Positions 33,883 to 43,216 of a stretch of DNA of 64,000 nt are shown piece by piece; the first letter of the stretch is position 1; each line of letters begins with the position of its first letter. This stretch comes from Fimbriiglobus ruber. Its GTDB lineage: Bacteria; Planctomycetota; Planctomycetia; Gemmatales; Gemmataceae. A program made the translations under genes and the position numbers. The stretch lies in contig NZ_NIDE01000004.1 in the NCBI RefSeq assembly GCF_002197845.1, positions 1,240,001-1,304,000 on the forward strand. Reading direction: 5' to 3'. Under the pieces are notes generated by a model, which worked only from the letters and a program-made list of their open reading frames with translations, did no database searches and had not been told where the DNA came from.

Positions 33883-36069
33883 GTGACCACCGATTCGAGT
33901 GCGGCCCGCGACCGGTTGACGTTCTGCACGGCCGGCCCGAAGCGCGACCTGGCCCAGATCCGGACCCTCGCCAGTTCGGTCCGCCAGTACCACCCCGGCG
34001 CCCGATTCTGCGCCCTGATTCTCGATCAGCCGGACGGCTATTTTCGCCCCGAAGGCGAACCGTTTCCTGTCCTGACGACGGACGACCTGTACGACGGCGG
34101 CTCGCCATCGTATCGGTTCCGTTTCACGGCGGACGAGTTGCGGCATGCGGTCAAGCCCGCCTTGATGACCTACTTGTTTCGCCGCTCGGGCGCCCGGACG
34201 GTCGTTTATCTCGACCCCGAACTCCGGCTCGTGCAAAACCTCCGCACGCTGGCGGGGTTGTTGGATCGCCACCCGATCGTCACGACTTTTTTCCTCGACC
34301 CGCCCGACAACTCGGTCTTCGCGCGTCAACCGGCCCCCCCGGCGGGCGGATTTCCGCCACCGGCCATCGCGCCGGGCGTCGAAAACCCACCGTTCATCGC
34401 CCTGAACCGCGGCCCGACGGCGGACAGTTTTTTGACCGACTGGCGCGGCCAAATCGAAGGCGTCACGAAGCCGGGACAGCAAGACCCGTTCACCGATCAG
34501 AAATGGATCGACCCACTATCGGGCTGTCTGCGCCGGTTCGCGCGGCTCAGTTCGGACTGGCCCTACAGCTGGGGGGTGTTCGATAACGGGGTGGCAGTCG
34601 GGGACTTCGTCCGCCGGTGTTACAACAAACTCGGTGCGGCCGCCGCGGAGTACGGCGACCCGTTTCAAACGGCCGGCCCGAACAGCTTCTATAACTGGCT
34701 GACCTCGTTTTCCGGATCGAACCTCCCCCCCCTCGTTCAGACGATTTACGAAGACCGGAAAGACCTCCACTACCATTTCCCGAACATCGCCGGGGCCGAC
34801 AGGACCGGGTACCTCGAATGGGCGGCTAACTGGGCGGCCCACAACCACCTCCTCGACCCGGCGCTGTTGTTGCCCGTGCGGGCCGCGCTCGGGCTGCCGG
34901 TCCCGGCCGCGGGCAAGGGTCGGTGGACGACCGATTCGTACCGCCCCCCCAACAAGTCATTCGGCGTGAACGTCGTCGGCTTCCTCCGGTCCGAGAAAGG
35001 GCTCGGCGAGGCGTGCCGGGCGACGATCCGGGCCATCCGGCAGGTCGACATCCCGTACGCGTTGAATAACTGGGAGGACGGCGGGTCGATCAACGGGGAC
35101 ACCTCGTTGACCGGACTGATTCGCGAAAACCCCTACCCGATCAACCTCGTTCACATGAACGCGCACGAGTGTTCGTACATCGCGCGCGACACGCCGTGGT
35201 ACTACCAGGGGCGGTACAACATCGGGTTTTGGAACTGGGAGTTGGAATGGTTCCCGGAACAGTGGCGGGACAGTTTCAATTACTTCGATGAAATCTGGGC
35301 TCCGTCCGCGTTCACCCAAGCCTCGCTCGCGCGGGTGTCGCCGGTCCCGGTCCACCGCATCCCGTTCTCGATCACGGCCCCCCCACTCCTCCCCGGGGCA
35401 CCCGGGCGCGACCGGTTCGGGCTCCCGAAGGATACGTTCGTCTTTTTGTTCTCGTTCGATTTTCACAGCTACTTCGCCCGCAAGAACCCGCTCGCCGTGA
35501 TCGAGGCATTCCACCGCGCGTTCCCGACCCGGCGCGACGTGGTACTCGCCCTCAAACCCCTTCGCTGCGATGCCGCTCCGAAGGAATTCGCCGAAGTCTT
35601 GATCGCCTGCCGCGGCCGGCCGAACATCCGCATCCTCCGCGAAGTCCTGTCCCGGGACGACCTGGTCGCGCTCGTGCGGGCGACCGACGCGTACGTCAGC
35701 CTGCACCGGAGCGAAGGGTTCGGCCTGCCGCTGGCCGAGGCGATGTCGCTCGGCAAACCGGTGATCGCGACCAACTATTCCGCCAACGTCGACTATTTGA
35801 ACGAGACCAACGGGTTCCCGGTCCGGTACAAGATGATCGCCATCGACCAGGACTACGGGCCGTACCGCCGGGGGGCGGAGTGGGCGGACGCCGACGTCGA
35901 CCACGCCGCCGAGCAGATGCGGCGCGTGGTCGAATACCCGGAGCAGACGGCCCGGATCGCCGCCCGCGCCCGCGACGACACGGCCAAAAATCTGAGCCCG
36001 GCGGCGGTCGGTCGGATGATCCTCGCCCGCCTCAACGCGATCCAATACTCGGGGCGGGTGGCCGCGTAA
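33883..36069 (+). CDS. Large glycosyltransferase with C-terminal GT4-type domain, 728 aa
   Basis: The N-terminal half (about 1-300) begins DRLTFCTAGPKRDLAQIRTL and has YLFRRSGARTVVYLDPELRL, like GT-A sugar-nucleotide enzymes of the GT8 style. The C-terminal half (about 355-725) is a GT-B enzyme: FLRSEKGLGEACRATIRAIR, FLFSFDFHSYFARKNPLAVI, then the GT4 signature HRSEGFGLPLAEAMSLGKPV with the E-x7-E pair. Two active sites in one chain would allow two sequential sugar transfers. The GTG start at 33883 follows GAGGACG; an open frame extends upstream but overlaps the previous gene. No membrane segment seen. Confidence 0.8.
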   Translation: MTTDSSAARDRLTFCTAGPKRDLAQIRTLASSVRQYHPGARFCALILDQPDGYFRPEGEPFPVLTTDDLYDGGSPSYRFRFTADELRHAVKPALMTYLFRRSGARTVVYLDPELRLVQNLRTLAGLLDRHPIVTTFFLDPPDNSVFARQPAPPAGGFPPPAIAPGVENPPFIALNRGPTADSFLTDWRGQIEGVTKPGQQDPFTDQKWIDPLSGCLRRFARLSSDWPYSWGVFDNGVAVGDFVRRCYNKLGAAAAEYGDPFQTAGPNSFYNWLTSFSGSNLPPLVQTIYEDRKDLHYHFPNIAGADRTGYLEWAANWAAHNHLLDPALLLPVRAALGLPVPAAGKGRWTTDSYRPPNKSFGVNVVGFLRSEKGLGEACRATIRAIRQVDIPYALNNWEDGGSINGDTSLTGLIRENPYPINLVHMNAHECSYIARDTPWYYQGRYNIGFWNWELEWFPEQWRDSFNYFDEIWAPSAFTQASLARVSPVPVHRIPFSITAPPLLPGAPGRDRFGLPKDTFVFLFSFDFHSYFARKNPLAVIEAFHRAFPTRRDVVLALKPLRCDAAPKEFAEVLIACRGRPNIRILREVLSRDDLVALVRATDAYVSLHRSEGFGLPLAEAMSLGKPVIATNYSANVDYLNETNGFPVRYKMIAIDQDYGPYRRGAEWADADVDHAAEQMRRVVEYPEQTARIAARARDDTAKNLSPAAVGRMILARLNAIQYSGRVAA

Positions 36070-36173
36070 CTCATTGGAGCGTTCGGGCTTCCGGAGCCCG
36101 GTTCGGTCGCCGTTGCAATTCCCGCGGCGGCGGCTATAGTCCCGACAGATCTCCATGACCTGCGGGACGTTCG

Positions 36174-37229
36174 ATGACTTTCCCTGCGACCGCCCGTTCT
36201 GCGGGCTTCGACCGGCTGGCATTCGCCTGCGGCGTTCTTCGTTCCGAGGCGGCGTCGTTGACCGTCGTCGCCGGCCGCCTCGACCGTTCCTTCGAAAAAG
36301 TCGTGGAAGTTATCCTCGACTCCCGCGGGCGGGTCGCGGTCACCGGCATCGGTAAATCGGCCGACGTCGGGCAGAAACTCGTCGGGACGTTCAATTCCAC
36401 CGGCACCCGCGCTTACCAACTCGACGCCACCCGCGCCGTCCACGGCGACCTCGGCATGGTTCACCCGGACGACGTCGCCCTACTCCTCTCGCACAGCGGC
36501 GAGAGCGAGGAACTCGTCCGCCTGCTCGGCCCGCTCCAGAAACTCGCGGCGGCGGTCGTCGCCGTCACGAGTAATGCGACGTCGACTCTCGCCCGCGCCG
36601 CGGACGCCGCGCTGGTGTACGGGCCGATCGTGGAGGCCTGCCCGCTCAGCCTTGCTCCCAGCACGAGTACCACGGTCATGATCGCGCTGGGGGACGCCCT
36701 CGCGTTCACGCTCAGCGAGTCGCGGCAGTTCACCGCCGAGCAGTTCGCCGAATTTCACCCGGCCGGGAGTTTGGGGCGGCAACTCGCCACGGTCGAACAG
36801 TACATGCGCCGCGGCTCCGAGTTGCGTATCGCGGCCGCGTCGGACTCGGTCCGGCAGGTGTTCGCCCGGGTTCGCCACAGCGGCCGGCGGACCGGGGCGG
36901 TCATGCTCGCGGACGAAGCCGGCCGACTCGTCGGCCTCTTCACCGACAGCGACCTCGCCCGCCTGTTCGAGTCGCACGCGGACGCGGCGTTCGACCGGCC
37001 GATCGCCGACGTCATGACGCGAAACCCGATCACACTTCCCCGCGCGGCCCGAATGGCCGAGGCTCTGACCCTTCTTCGCGCCCGAAAAATCAGCGAGCTT
37101 CCCGTCGTGGACGAGGACGACCGACCGGTCGGCATGCTCGACATAACCGATCTCATCGGCATCGACCCCGACGGCGTTCCGTCCGCCCCGCGCCCGGCGC
37201 TGCGCGTCGTCGGCCACCCCCGGGATTAA
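36174..37229 (+). CDS. kdsD: Arabinose-5-phosphate isomerase (KdsD/KpsF/GutQ family)
   Basis: Converts ribulose 5-phosphate to arabinose 5-phosphate, the first step of Kdo synthesis. The SIS domain (about 30-185) shows VAVTGIGKSADVGQKLVGTF, LLLSHSGESEELV and LAPSTSTTVMIALGDALA, and EFHPAGSLGRQL closes it. Two CBS domains follow (about 215-340) ending SELPVVDEDDRPVGMLDITD. Length (351) is slightly above the usual 320-330. The kdsC gene follows after about 220 bases containing a dyad repeat. Together they indicate that this organism makes Kdo-containing LPS. Confidence 0.93.
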   Translation: MTFPATARSAGFDRLAFACGVLRSEAASLTVVAGRLDRSFEKVVEVILDSRGRVAVTGIGKSADVGQKLVGTFNSTGTRAYQLDATRAVHGDLGMVHPDDVALLLSHSGESEELVRLLGPLQKLAAAVVAVTSNATSTLARAADAALVYGPIVEACPLSLAPSTSTTVMIALGDALAFTLSESRQFTAEQFAEFHPAGSLGRQLATVEQYMRRGSELRIAAASDSVRQVFARVRHSGRRTGAVMLADEAGRLVGLFTDSDLARLFESHADAAFDRPIADVMTRNPITLPRAARMAEALTLLRARKISELPVVDEDDRPVGMLDITDLIGIDPDGVPSAPRPALRVVGHPRD

Positions 37230-37370
37230 CAAGCCGCCCCCCCCGGCGGATCGGCCCGCCCCTTCGATCTCAGACTAACCCGGGCCATGAAACCGGGGTT
37301 GGAGGGAGTTTTTGCGCTTTTTGCGCCTTCCATCGTGTTTGCTGACGGTGGATGGAATAGGACATCAATG

Positions 37371-37427
37371 TGGCGGCACGTTTCCAACGTGCCCCTGCGC
37401 CCCTGGCACGTTGGAAACGTGCCACCA
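37371..37427. repeat. Dyad repeat between kdsD and kdsC
   Basis: Arms 37371-37393 and 37405-37427 pair at 22 of 23 positions, and the pairing extends imperfectly outward. The core GTGGCGGCACGTTTCCA recurs at 42131-42147, so this is a member of a dispersed family. Confidence 0.75.
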
Positions 37428-37452
37428 CATTTGATGGTCGCGTAAACCGGTT

Positions 37453-38037
37453 GTGTCTATCACGACGGTTAGGCCGTTCGCCCGTTACCTCTCTCGACTT
37501 TATTCAGGTGACTTCTTGACGGACCGCGTCGCCAAGGTGGAACTGTTGTTGCTCGATGTCGATGGCGTTCTCACCGACGGGTCCATCGTTTACTCCAACT
37601 CCGGCGAGGAGTTAAAGCGATTTCATGTCCGCGACGGGTCCGGGTTGAAGTTGTGGCGGGCGGCGGGTAAACGGGCCGCGATCGTGTCTGGCCGGACGTC
37701 CCCCGCCGTCTCGCGCCGGGCGTCCGAACTCGGGGTCGAACCGGTACTCCAGGGGCGCGAGGATAAACTCGCCGCGTTCGAGAAAGTCCTTGCCGCGACG
37801 GGGGTAACACCCGATCAAGTGTGTGCGATCGGGGACGACCTGGCGGACCTGCCCGTTCTCGTGCGGTGCGGGGTCGCGGTCGCGGTCGCCGACGCGTGCC
37901 CGGAGGTGCGGGCCGCGGCCAATTATGTTACGATAATGCCCGGCGGTCACGGTGCCGTCCGGGACGCCATTGAATGGCTGTTGAAGGTCGCCGGCCGTTG
38001 GGACGAACTCATTACCCGCTACCGGCCCGCGGGTTGA
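37453..38037 (+). CDS. kdsC: 3-deoxy-D-manno-octulosonate 8-phosphate phosphatase
   Basis: HAD-superfamily phosphatase of 194 residues that releases Kdo from Kdo 8-phosphate. Motif I is LLLLDVDGVLTDGSI with the nucleophile Asp and acid/base Asp; motif II is AAIVSGRTSPAVSRRA; motif III/IV is VCAIGDDLADLPVL; the family segment RFHVRDGSGLKLWRAAG and the C-terminal GGHGAVRD are present. The GTG at 37453 has no good ribosome binding site; a TTG at 37516 with AGGTGA upstream is an alternative start that trims about 20 residues. Located between kdsD and an LptC-position gene. Confidence 0.92.
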   Translation: MSITTVRPFARYLSRLYSGDFLTDRVAKVELLLLDVDGVLTDGSIVYSNSGEELKRFHVRDGSGLKLWRAAGKRAAIVSGRTSPAVSRRASELGVEPVLQGREDKLAAFEKVLAATGVTPDQVCAIGDDLADLPVLVRCGVAVAVADACPEVRAAANYVTIMPGGHGAVRDAIEWLLKVAGRWDELITRYRPAG

Positions 38038-38073
38038 TCGCGAGTCGAACCGACCGCGAGAGGAGAGGCTGTC

Positions 38074-41000
38074 GTGTGGACGCCGCGCCGCATCGGGTTT
38101 CTGCTCCTGGGGATGGTCGCGTTCACGACCGCGTACGTCATTTACGCCCGCGCGCTCGGCGGGGTGGACGGTCTGCCCGAGCTTCCTCCCCGCTACCTCC
38201 CGCAACACAACGGGACAACCCAGCCGGTAATACCCGACGGTAACGGCATTTCCCCGACTTACGCCCAACTCTATCGGGCGTTCGGGCAGGGTTGCCTGGA
38301 AGTCGTCGACGACATCTCATACAAGCTCCGCATCGAACGGCGGGACAAGGGGCTCGTCTTCGCCTGCGGGCAACCCGACTACGGCCAACCGCCGAGTAAA
38401 TTCGTTCCGGTCTCCCCGTTCAGTCTGGCCTTTTTCGGCAAGCAAAATCCCAACGCGTTGCCGGGCGAAGTTCAGGAAATTAGTACGCTGCACTCCGACC
38501 GGGCCATTCTCCAGTTCGACCGCCCCGTGTCCGGGGTACGGGACATGACCGAGGCCAAACTCCTCGGCATCCAGTTGGACAGCATTCCGGACATGCCGAG
38601 CCGCGACCCGCGGCGCGGCCGCATCTGGGTCACGAACAACCAAAAATCGTCCGACCCCGGTCAGTTCATGGAGTTCCGCACCCCCGGCCCGCTTTTCTAC
38701 CAGTCGACCGACGAACCCGACCAGCCCGCGCGGGCGGACGCGCCGCAGATTTGGACGGCCGCCGCCGTCGAGATGATCGACCGGCGGAACCTCCCCCGCC
38801 CGCTCCGCTCGACGAACTACGCGACCGCCACGACCGCCGGGGACGATTTCCAGAACACGTCGAACGCCCTGGCGGACATCATGCTCGGGTTCACGCTCCC
38901 GCCCCCGACGGTCACGGCCGACGGGATGAAGATTTACCTCCGCCGCGAGACCGGCGGCGGAAACACCAGCGGGAGCAGCTACAGCGGGGTCCGCCTGATC
39001 GAACTGCCCGATCGGGTCAACATGCATTTGTGGACCTCCGCCGGGTCCGCGTTTCCGGGGTCGTCGGACGGGGGCGAGACGCCGGTGGTCGTGCCCGACC
39101 CCCCGCTCGCGGCTACGGCGCTGGCCGGCGGCCTGCTCGACGCCGCCGCGGCGTGGCGGAAAATGAACGAGAAAACGTTGTTGGAGATCACCACGCCCGG
39201 CATGTTCCGGTTCGACATGCAGACGAACATCGCGAGATTCGAGACGACGGTGGACCAAAACCTGGGCTTGCCCAATCAGGTGAGCGTGACCCGGCACTCG
39301 GCCAACGGCACGAAGGACCACTTGTTCTGCCGCATACTGCAGATCGAATTCGAGAACGAGTCGAATACACCTGCCAAGCCCGGGAGCCCGCCGCCGAAAC
39401 CCGCGAACACGTCAAAAGAAAGCGGGATGAAGATCAAGAAGGTCACCGCGACCGGCGATTACGTTTACGTGTCCGTCGAAGCGGAACAGCTCATTGCACA
39501 AGGGAATGAGCTGATTTACACGATCGAACCGAACGGCCTGAAGTCGACCACCGTTCTGCGCGGCACGCCCGTGTACGCCGTCCGGGACAAAAACGAGCTG
39601 ACGGGCGGACAAAAAACGCCGGCCGTGACCGGTGAGATCGTACTGGTCAGCACGGAGCCGCCCCCCGAACCCAAATCGAAGCCGGCGGAGCCCAAATCGA
39701 AGCCGGAACCCAAGGCTGAGACCGTGGCCAAGCGAGACGCCACGCCCAAGCCAAAGAAACAGACGACGATCAACGTCAACGGTGCGGGCGAGATCAAGCT
39801 GTTCGACCACGCGACGAACGAAACGTCCCTCCGGGCCACCTGGGGGCGGTGCCTGATTCATGAGAAAGTGGTCGTCGGGAACGCCGAGCAGGACTTGCTG
39901 AAATTCGAAGGGAACGGCGGGTTCTACGACGTCAAAGCCAACACCAAGATTACTGCCGAGCGCCTCTGGCTGTGGCTGGCCCCCGCGCCGCCCGCACCGG
40001 GCGACGAAAAGCCGAAGGATAAATCGCCCGCAGGTGGTGGTGCATTTGGAGGGTCGTCGCAGTCCTTGCCGCAACGCCTGCTCGCCGTCGGCGACGTGAA
40101 ATCGGATTCGGCGGACCTGATCATCGGAATGCCGGATCAACCTCCCGTCGACCAACTCAACGTCTGGTTCCGAGACACTCTGCCTCCCCCCGAACCTGTG
40201 GCGGCCACCGCCACGGCGGGCGCTGGGGCGACACCGGGTTCGCCGCCCGCGGCTGCACCGGTGCCGGGTCCTACGGGGACTACGCCGCCGGTGGCGGCGG
40301 CTACCGCTCCTCCGCCCGTCGCCCCGGCTGCCCCGGGCGAGAAGGGGTCCGAGCCGAAACTGGTCGTCCCAGTTGCGCCCGATCAGGTGGCGGCCAAGCC
40401 CGATGCGAAACCGAAGGCGCCGGAAAAGGCACCGGAGCCGGAGAAGTCCAAGCCGATCGTACTCTCCGCCCGGGAGATTGATAGCTGGGTCGTTCGCTAC
40501 CCGGTCAAAACCCCGCCACCGGCTGCCAAGCCGGACGCCCCGGTCGACCCCGCGGCCGAGCCGGTTAAACCGTCGACGTCTCTGAAATACGAGATGGAGC
40601 GGACCAACTGCCGGGACCGCGTGCGCGTCACACAGGAGCCGAGCGATCCCGTGAAGAACCCCCGCGGCCTCGACATCACGGGCGTCAAGATGAACATCGA
40701 CCAGTCCCGGGCCGGCGGGGTGATGACCGTGTACGGGACGCCGGCCGCCATCGCGCGGGTCATTTTCGAAGACATGACGCTTTACGGCCCGGTCGTGGTC
40801 ATCAACCAACCGGACAACTCGGTGGCCGTGGACGGGATCGGGACACTCGTGATGCCGAGTTCGTCGGGAACGCCCGGCGGGGGCTCGGCCGACCGGCCGA
40901 ACGAGATGATTATTAACTGGATGACGTCGATGCGGTTTTTCGGGGCCAAGCAGACCGCGGAGTTCCTCGGCCAGGTCACGGCGGTCCAACAGCCGACCCG

Positions 41001-42066
41001 CGAATTCTTTCTCCCGAAGCGGGAGATCGCCCCGGGCCCGCGGTCCGTGGTACGCGTGTCCGCCCGCCCGGAACCGTCATCGCTGCAACCCGCGGCCGCC
41101 GTCAGTGATGGTACGTGGACCCGCCGGTCGCTCTGGTGCTACCGGCTCGACGTCACGTTCGACCGTCCGATCTATTTCAACAACTTCAAACGCACGTCAA
41201 AGTCGGGTCCGAAGCGCCCCCCCAAGATCGGGCCGGACGGCAAACCGGAGCCCGAGGACGAGAGCGCGAAGCTCAAGACCGCGGTCGGCATCCCGATGCC
41301 GGCCGACGAGGCGGCCAAGTTCAACGGCCGCGCGCCGACCGACGTCATCATCCTGGACGAGACGATCGACAAGCGGAACAAGTGGGTCAAAGTCCAGCGC
41401 ATCGTCGGGACGCAGATCGATCTCAGGAACGAACCGAAAGAACAGCAGGTGATCGCCAACGGCCCGGGCGAAGTCCGGCTCCTGAAGCACGAAGACGAGG
41501 ACTCGGGGCAGGGCCCGGGTCCGGGCGCCCGGACCCAGGCTAACACCCCGCCCAAGAAGACCGACCCGAAGGCCAAGCAGGTGATGAAACTGACGATCGT
41601 GAAGTTCAACTTCCGCATGGTCGGCGTCGACAAGGCGGGCGTTTATCAAGAAGCCACGTTCGACGGCGACGGAACCAAGGTCTGGCAGACGCCCACCGAG
41701 AACCTGTACCTGACGTTCCCCGACCACCAACCGCCCAAGGACCACGTATTTTTGTCTTGCTCGGAGTTGCTGCGGGTTTCGAGTTCCAAGCCGGACAAAG
41801 ACGGCCCGACGGACCAGCGCATGGAAGCCCTGGGCAACGGCGTGTTCGACAACGGCGAGTATCAGGGGACGGCGTCCCGGATCACAAACGACGGGAACAT
41901 AACGGTCCTCGAAGGCAGCGACAAGCGCATGGCCGAGCTGTCGCCCGTTCGCAGGGGGGTCGGCAACTCGGAGTCGACGCGGGCGCGGAAGATTTTCTAT
42001 TACAAAGACGGCCGGATATTCGGCGACGAAAGTGGTACGGGCTCGTTCCAGACGAGACCGAAATAG
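38074..42066 (+). CDS. Membrane-anchored 1330-aa protein, candidate LptC/LptA-like LPS transport factor
   Basis: GTG start preceded by GGAGAGG. One N-terminal membrane helix (about 5-27, FLLLGMVAFTTAYVIYARAL), then more than 1280 residues predicted extracytoplasmic and rich in beta strands. Segments recall the jellyroll repeats of OstA/LptA-like domains: LKSTTVLRGTPVYAVRDKNE, GGVMTVYGTPAAIARVIFED and RMEALGNGVFDNGEYQGTAS, where A/V-G-x-hydrophobic and strand-Asn-Gly patterns recur. Pro/Ala/Lys-rich linkers (about 530-565 and 705-805) separate the modules. In proteobacteria kdsD and kdsC are followed by lptC and lptA; the same place here, plus the single anchor, suggests a periplasmic LPS bridge. 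The assignment is inference; similarity is weak. Confidence 0.6.
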   Translation: MWTPRRIGFLLLGMVAFTTAYVIYARALGGVDGLPELPPRYLPQHNGTTQPVIPDGNGISPTYAQLYRAFGQGCLEVVDDISYKLRIERRDKGLVFACGQPDYGQPPSKFVPVSPFSLAFFGKQNPNALPGEVQEISTLHSDRAILQFDRPVSGVRDMTEAKLLGIQLDSIPDMPSRDPRRGRIWVTNNQKSSDPGQFMEFRTPGPLFYQSTDEPDQPARADAPQIWTAAAVEMIDRRNLPRPLRSTNYATATTAGDDFQNTSNALADIMLGFTLPPPTVTADGMKIYLRRETGGGNTSGSSYSGVRLIELPDRVNMHLWTSAGSAFPGSSDGGETPVVVPDPPLAATALAGGLLDAAAAWRKMNEKTLLEITTPGMFRFDMQTNIARFETTVDQNLGLPNQVSVTRHSANGTKDHLFCRILQIEFENESNTPAKPGSPPPKPANTSKESGMKIKKVTATGDYVYVSVEAEQLIAQGNELIYTIEPNGLKSTTVLRGTPVYAVRDKNELTGGQKTPAVTGEIVLVSTEPPPEPKSKPAEPKSKPEPKAETVAKRDATPKPKKQTTINVNGAGEIKLFDHATNETSLRATWGRCLIHEKVVVGNAEQDLLKFEGNGGFYDVKANTKITAERLWLWLAPAPPAPGDEKPKDKSPAGGGAFGGSSQSLPQRLLAVGDVKSDSADLIIGMPDQPPVDQLNVWFRDTLPPPEPVAATATAGAGATPGSPPAAAPVPGPTGTTPPVAAATAPPPVAPAAPGEKGSEPKLVVPVAPDQVAAKPDAKPKAPEKAPEPEKSKPIVLSAREIDSWVVRYPVKTPPPAAKPDAPVDPAAEPVKPSTSLKYEMERTNCRDRVRVTQEPSDPVKNPRGLDITGVKMNIDQSRAGGVMTVYGTPAAIARVIFEDMTLYGPVVVINQPDNSVAVDGIGTLVMPSSSGTPGGGSADRPNEMIINWMTSMRFFGAKQTAEFLGQVTAVQQPTREFFLPKREIAPGPRSVVRVSARPEPSSLQPAAAVSDGTWTRRSLWCYRLDVTFDRPIYFNNFKRTSKSGPKRPPKIGPDGKPEPEDESAKLKTAVGIPMPADEAAKFNGRAPTDVIILDETIDKRNKWVKVQRIVGTQIDLRNEPKEQQVIANGPGEVRLLKHEDEDSGQGPGPGARTQANTPPKKTDPKAKQVMKLTIVKFNFRMVGVDKAGVYQEATFDGDGTKVWQTPTENLYLTFPDHQPPKDHVFLSCSELLRVSSSKPDKDGPTDQRMEALGNGVFDNGEYQGTASRITNDGNITVLEGSDKRMAELSPVRRGVGNSESTRARKIFYYKDGRIFGDESGTGSFQTRPK

Positions 42067-42129
42067 TAGCAGTCCTTGAGGTGTTCTCAACCTCGACCGC
42101 TCCCACCGTCCGTCTAAATTCGGACGGTA

Positions 42130-42209
42130 TGTGGCGGCACGTTTCCAATTGCCGATGTGCTGTCTGGGCCGGGGTGGTTGAACGGGCACGCTGGAAACGT
42201 GCCCCCACA
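42130..42209. repeat. Dyad repeat related to the one at 37371
   Basis: Arms 42130-42147 and 42192-42209 pair at 17 of 18 positions across a 44-base centre. Left arm shares GTGGCGGCACGTTTCCA with the repeat at 37371. Confidence 0.75.
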
Positions 42210-42279
42210 ATCGTTTTGCGTGCCGTCTTTGCCGCTGGAAGCGCGGCACGCAATAGCATGTCCTACCAAATCCAACACA

Positions 42280-43116
42280 TCACGGGGCGGGCATGGCACC
42301 CGGCACGAGGAACGAAGTGTCGCCCTCGCCCTTGTCGAACGGCTTGGTCCACTCGCCGTAGGCCGGGTTCGGGAAGATGATCCAGTCGGTGCCGAACTTC
42401 GTGCGGGTCTTGTCGACCGCCGCCTTGCGACCCGGGATGCCCGCCTGGGCGTCGTATTTAAACATTTCGTCGAAATCCCGGAGGTTGTCCCCGAGGTAGA
42501 GAAACACGTCGAACTTCGTGGCCGCGGTGGCACGGCGGGCGGTTTTGTCGCTGGTCGTGGTGACGAGCAAAAGTTGATCGTCTGGGACGTCGATCTCCAG
42601 ACGGGCGAGAGCCTTTTTCGTGGCCACCCGGTACTTCTCGCTCCGGTTGGAGATGTAGAACGGGGCGATTTTGAGCCCCTTCAACTTGTCGATGAAATCC
42701 TTCGCGCCAGGGACGAGTTCGACATTTCCCGAGTACTTGTCTTCCCACTCGTCCCACAGCCGCTGGTCGTAGGCGAGCCCGCTGCGAATCAACATCACTT
42801 GGAAGCCGGCGTTGTCGAGGACCGTTTCGTCGAGGTCGAGAATGACGGCCGGCGGGCGGCCCGGCGTGTTCTTGTCCTTGGCCCACTGGTCGACCCGAGC
42901 GGTCGCGAGGGCGTACGCCTGGAAGCAGCAGGCCCGGTACTCCGCCGACGTCTCCATGTACAGGTTCGCGTCCAGCCCGCGGTAGGTCGGGACTTCCTTC
43001 TTGAAGGCCGGGGGCGCTTGCGCCGGCGACCGCAGGGCCGCGGTCGCCACGACCCCGACGACCAGGCCCGTCGCACACAAGGCGAGTGAGCGAACCGCGG
43101 AACGAATCGTGGGCAA
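42280..43116 (-). CDS. Secreted HAD phosphatase, acid phosphatase / e(P4)-like
   Basis: Product of 278 residues with an N-terminal export segment (MPTIRSAVRSLALCATGLVV, to about residue 32). HAD class B/C-type phosphatase: motif I is AVILDLDETVLDNAGF (nucleophile and acid Asp), motif II is FYISNRSEKYRVATK, and the acidic motif is FLYLGDNLRDFDEMF. YRACCFQAYALATARVDQWA is also typical of the e(P4) lipoprotein group. It dephosphorylates small phosphomonoesters outside the cytoplasm. The start is TTG at 43116, supported by AGGAGAG six bases upstream. Usual lipobox Cys absent, so probably soluble or anchored by the signal helix. Confidence 0.88.
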   Translation of the reverse strand: MPTIRSAVRSLALCATGLVVGVVATAALRSPAQAPPAFKKEVPTYRGLDANLYMETSAEYRACCFQAYALATARVDQWAKDKNTPGRPPAVILDLDETVLDNAGFQVMLIRSGLAYDQRLWDEWEDKYSGNVELVPGAKDFIDKLKGLKIAPFYISNRSEKYRVATKKALARLEIDVPDDQLLLVTTTSDKTARRATAATKFDVFLYLGDNLRDFDEMFKYDAQAGIPGRKAAVDKTRTKFGTDWIIFPNPAYGEWTKPFDKGEGDTSFLVPGAMPAP

Positions 43117-43180
43117 GGAACTCTCCTGCTGATCGGGGAACGCCCAGGTCGGTGGCCCGGCGGGGTGGATGCGAGATGGT

Positions 43181-43216
43181 AAAACAGACCCGCCCGGGAG
43201 ACAAATCCCGGGCGGG
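43181..43216 (-). terminator. Rho-independent terminator, minus strand
   Basis: Perfect 11-base stem (43189-43199 with 43206-43216) followed, on the minus strand, by TCTGTTTTA. It ends transcription of the HemW-like gene before the phosphatase. Confidence 0.7.

Noticed and set aside
34957-36222. Minus-strand open frame of 421 codons opposite the large glycosyltransferase
   Set aside because: The plus strand carries GT4 motifs in order; the minus frame has none and no start signal.
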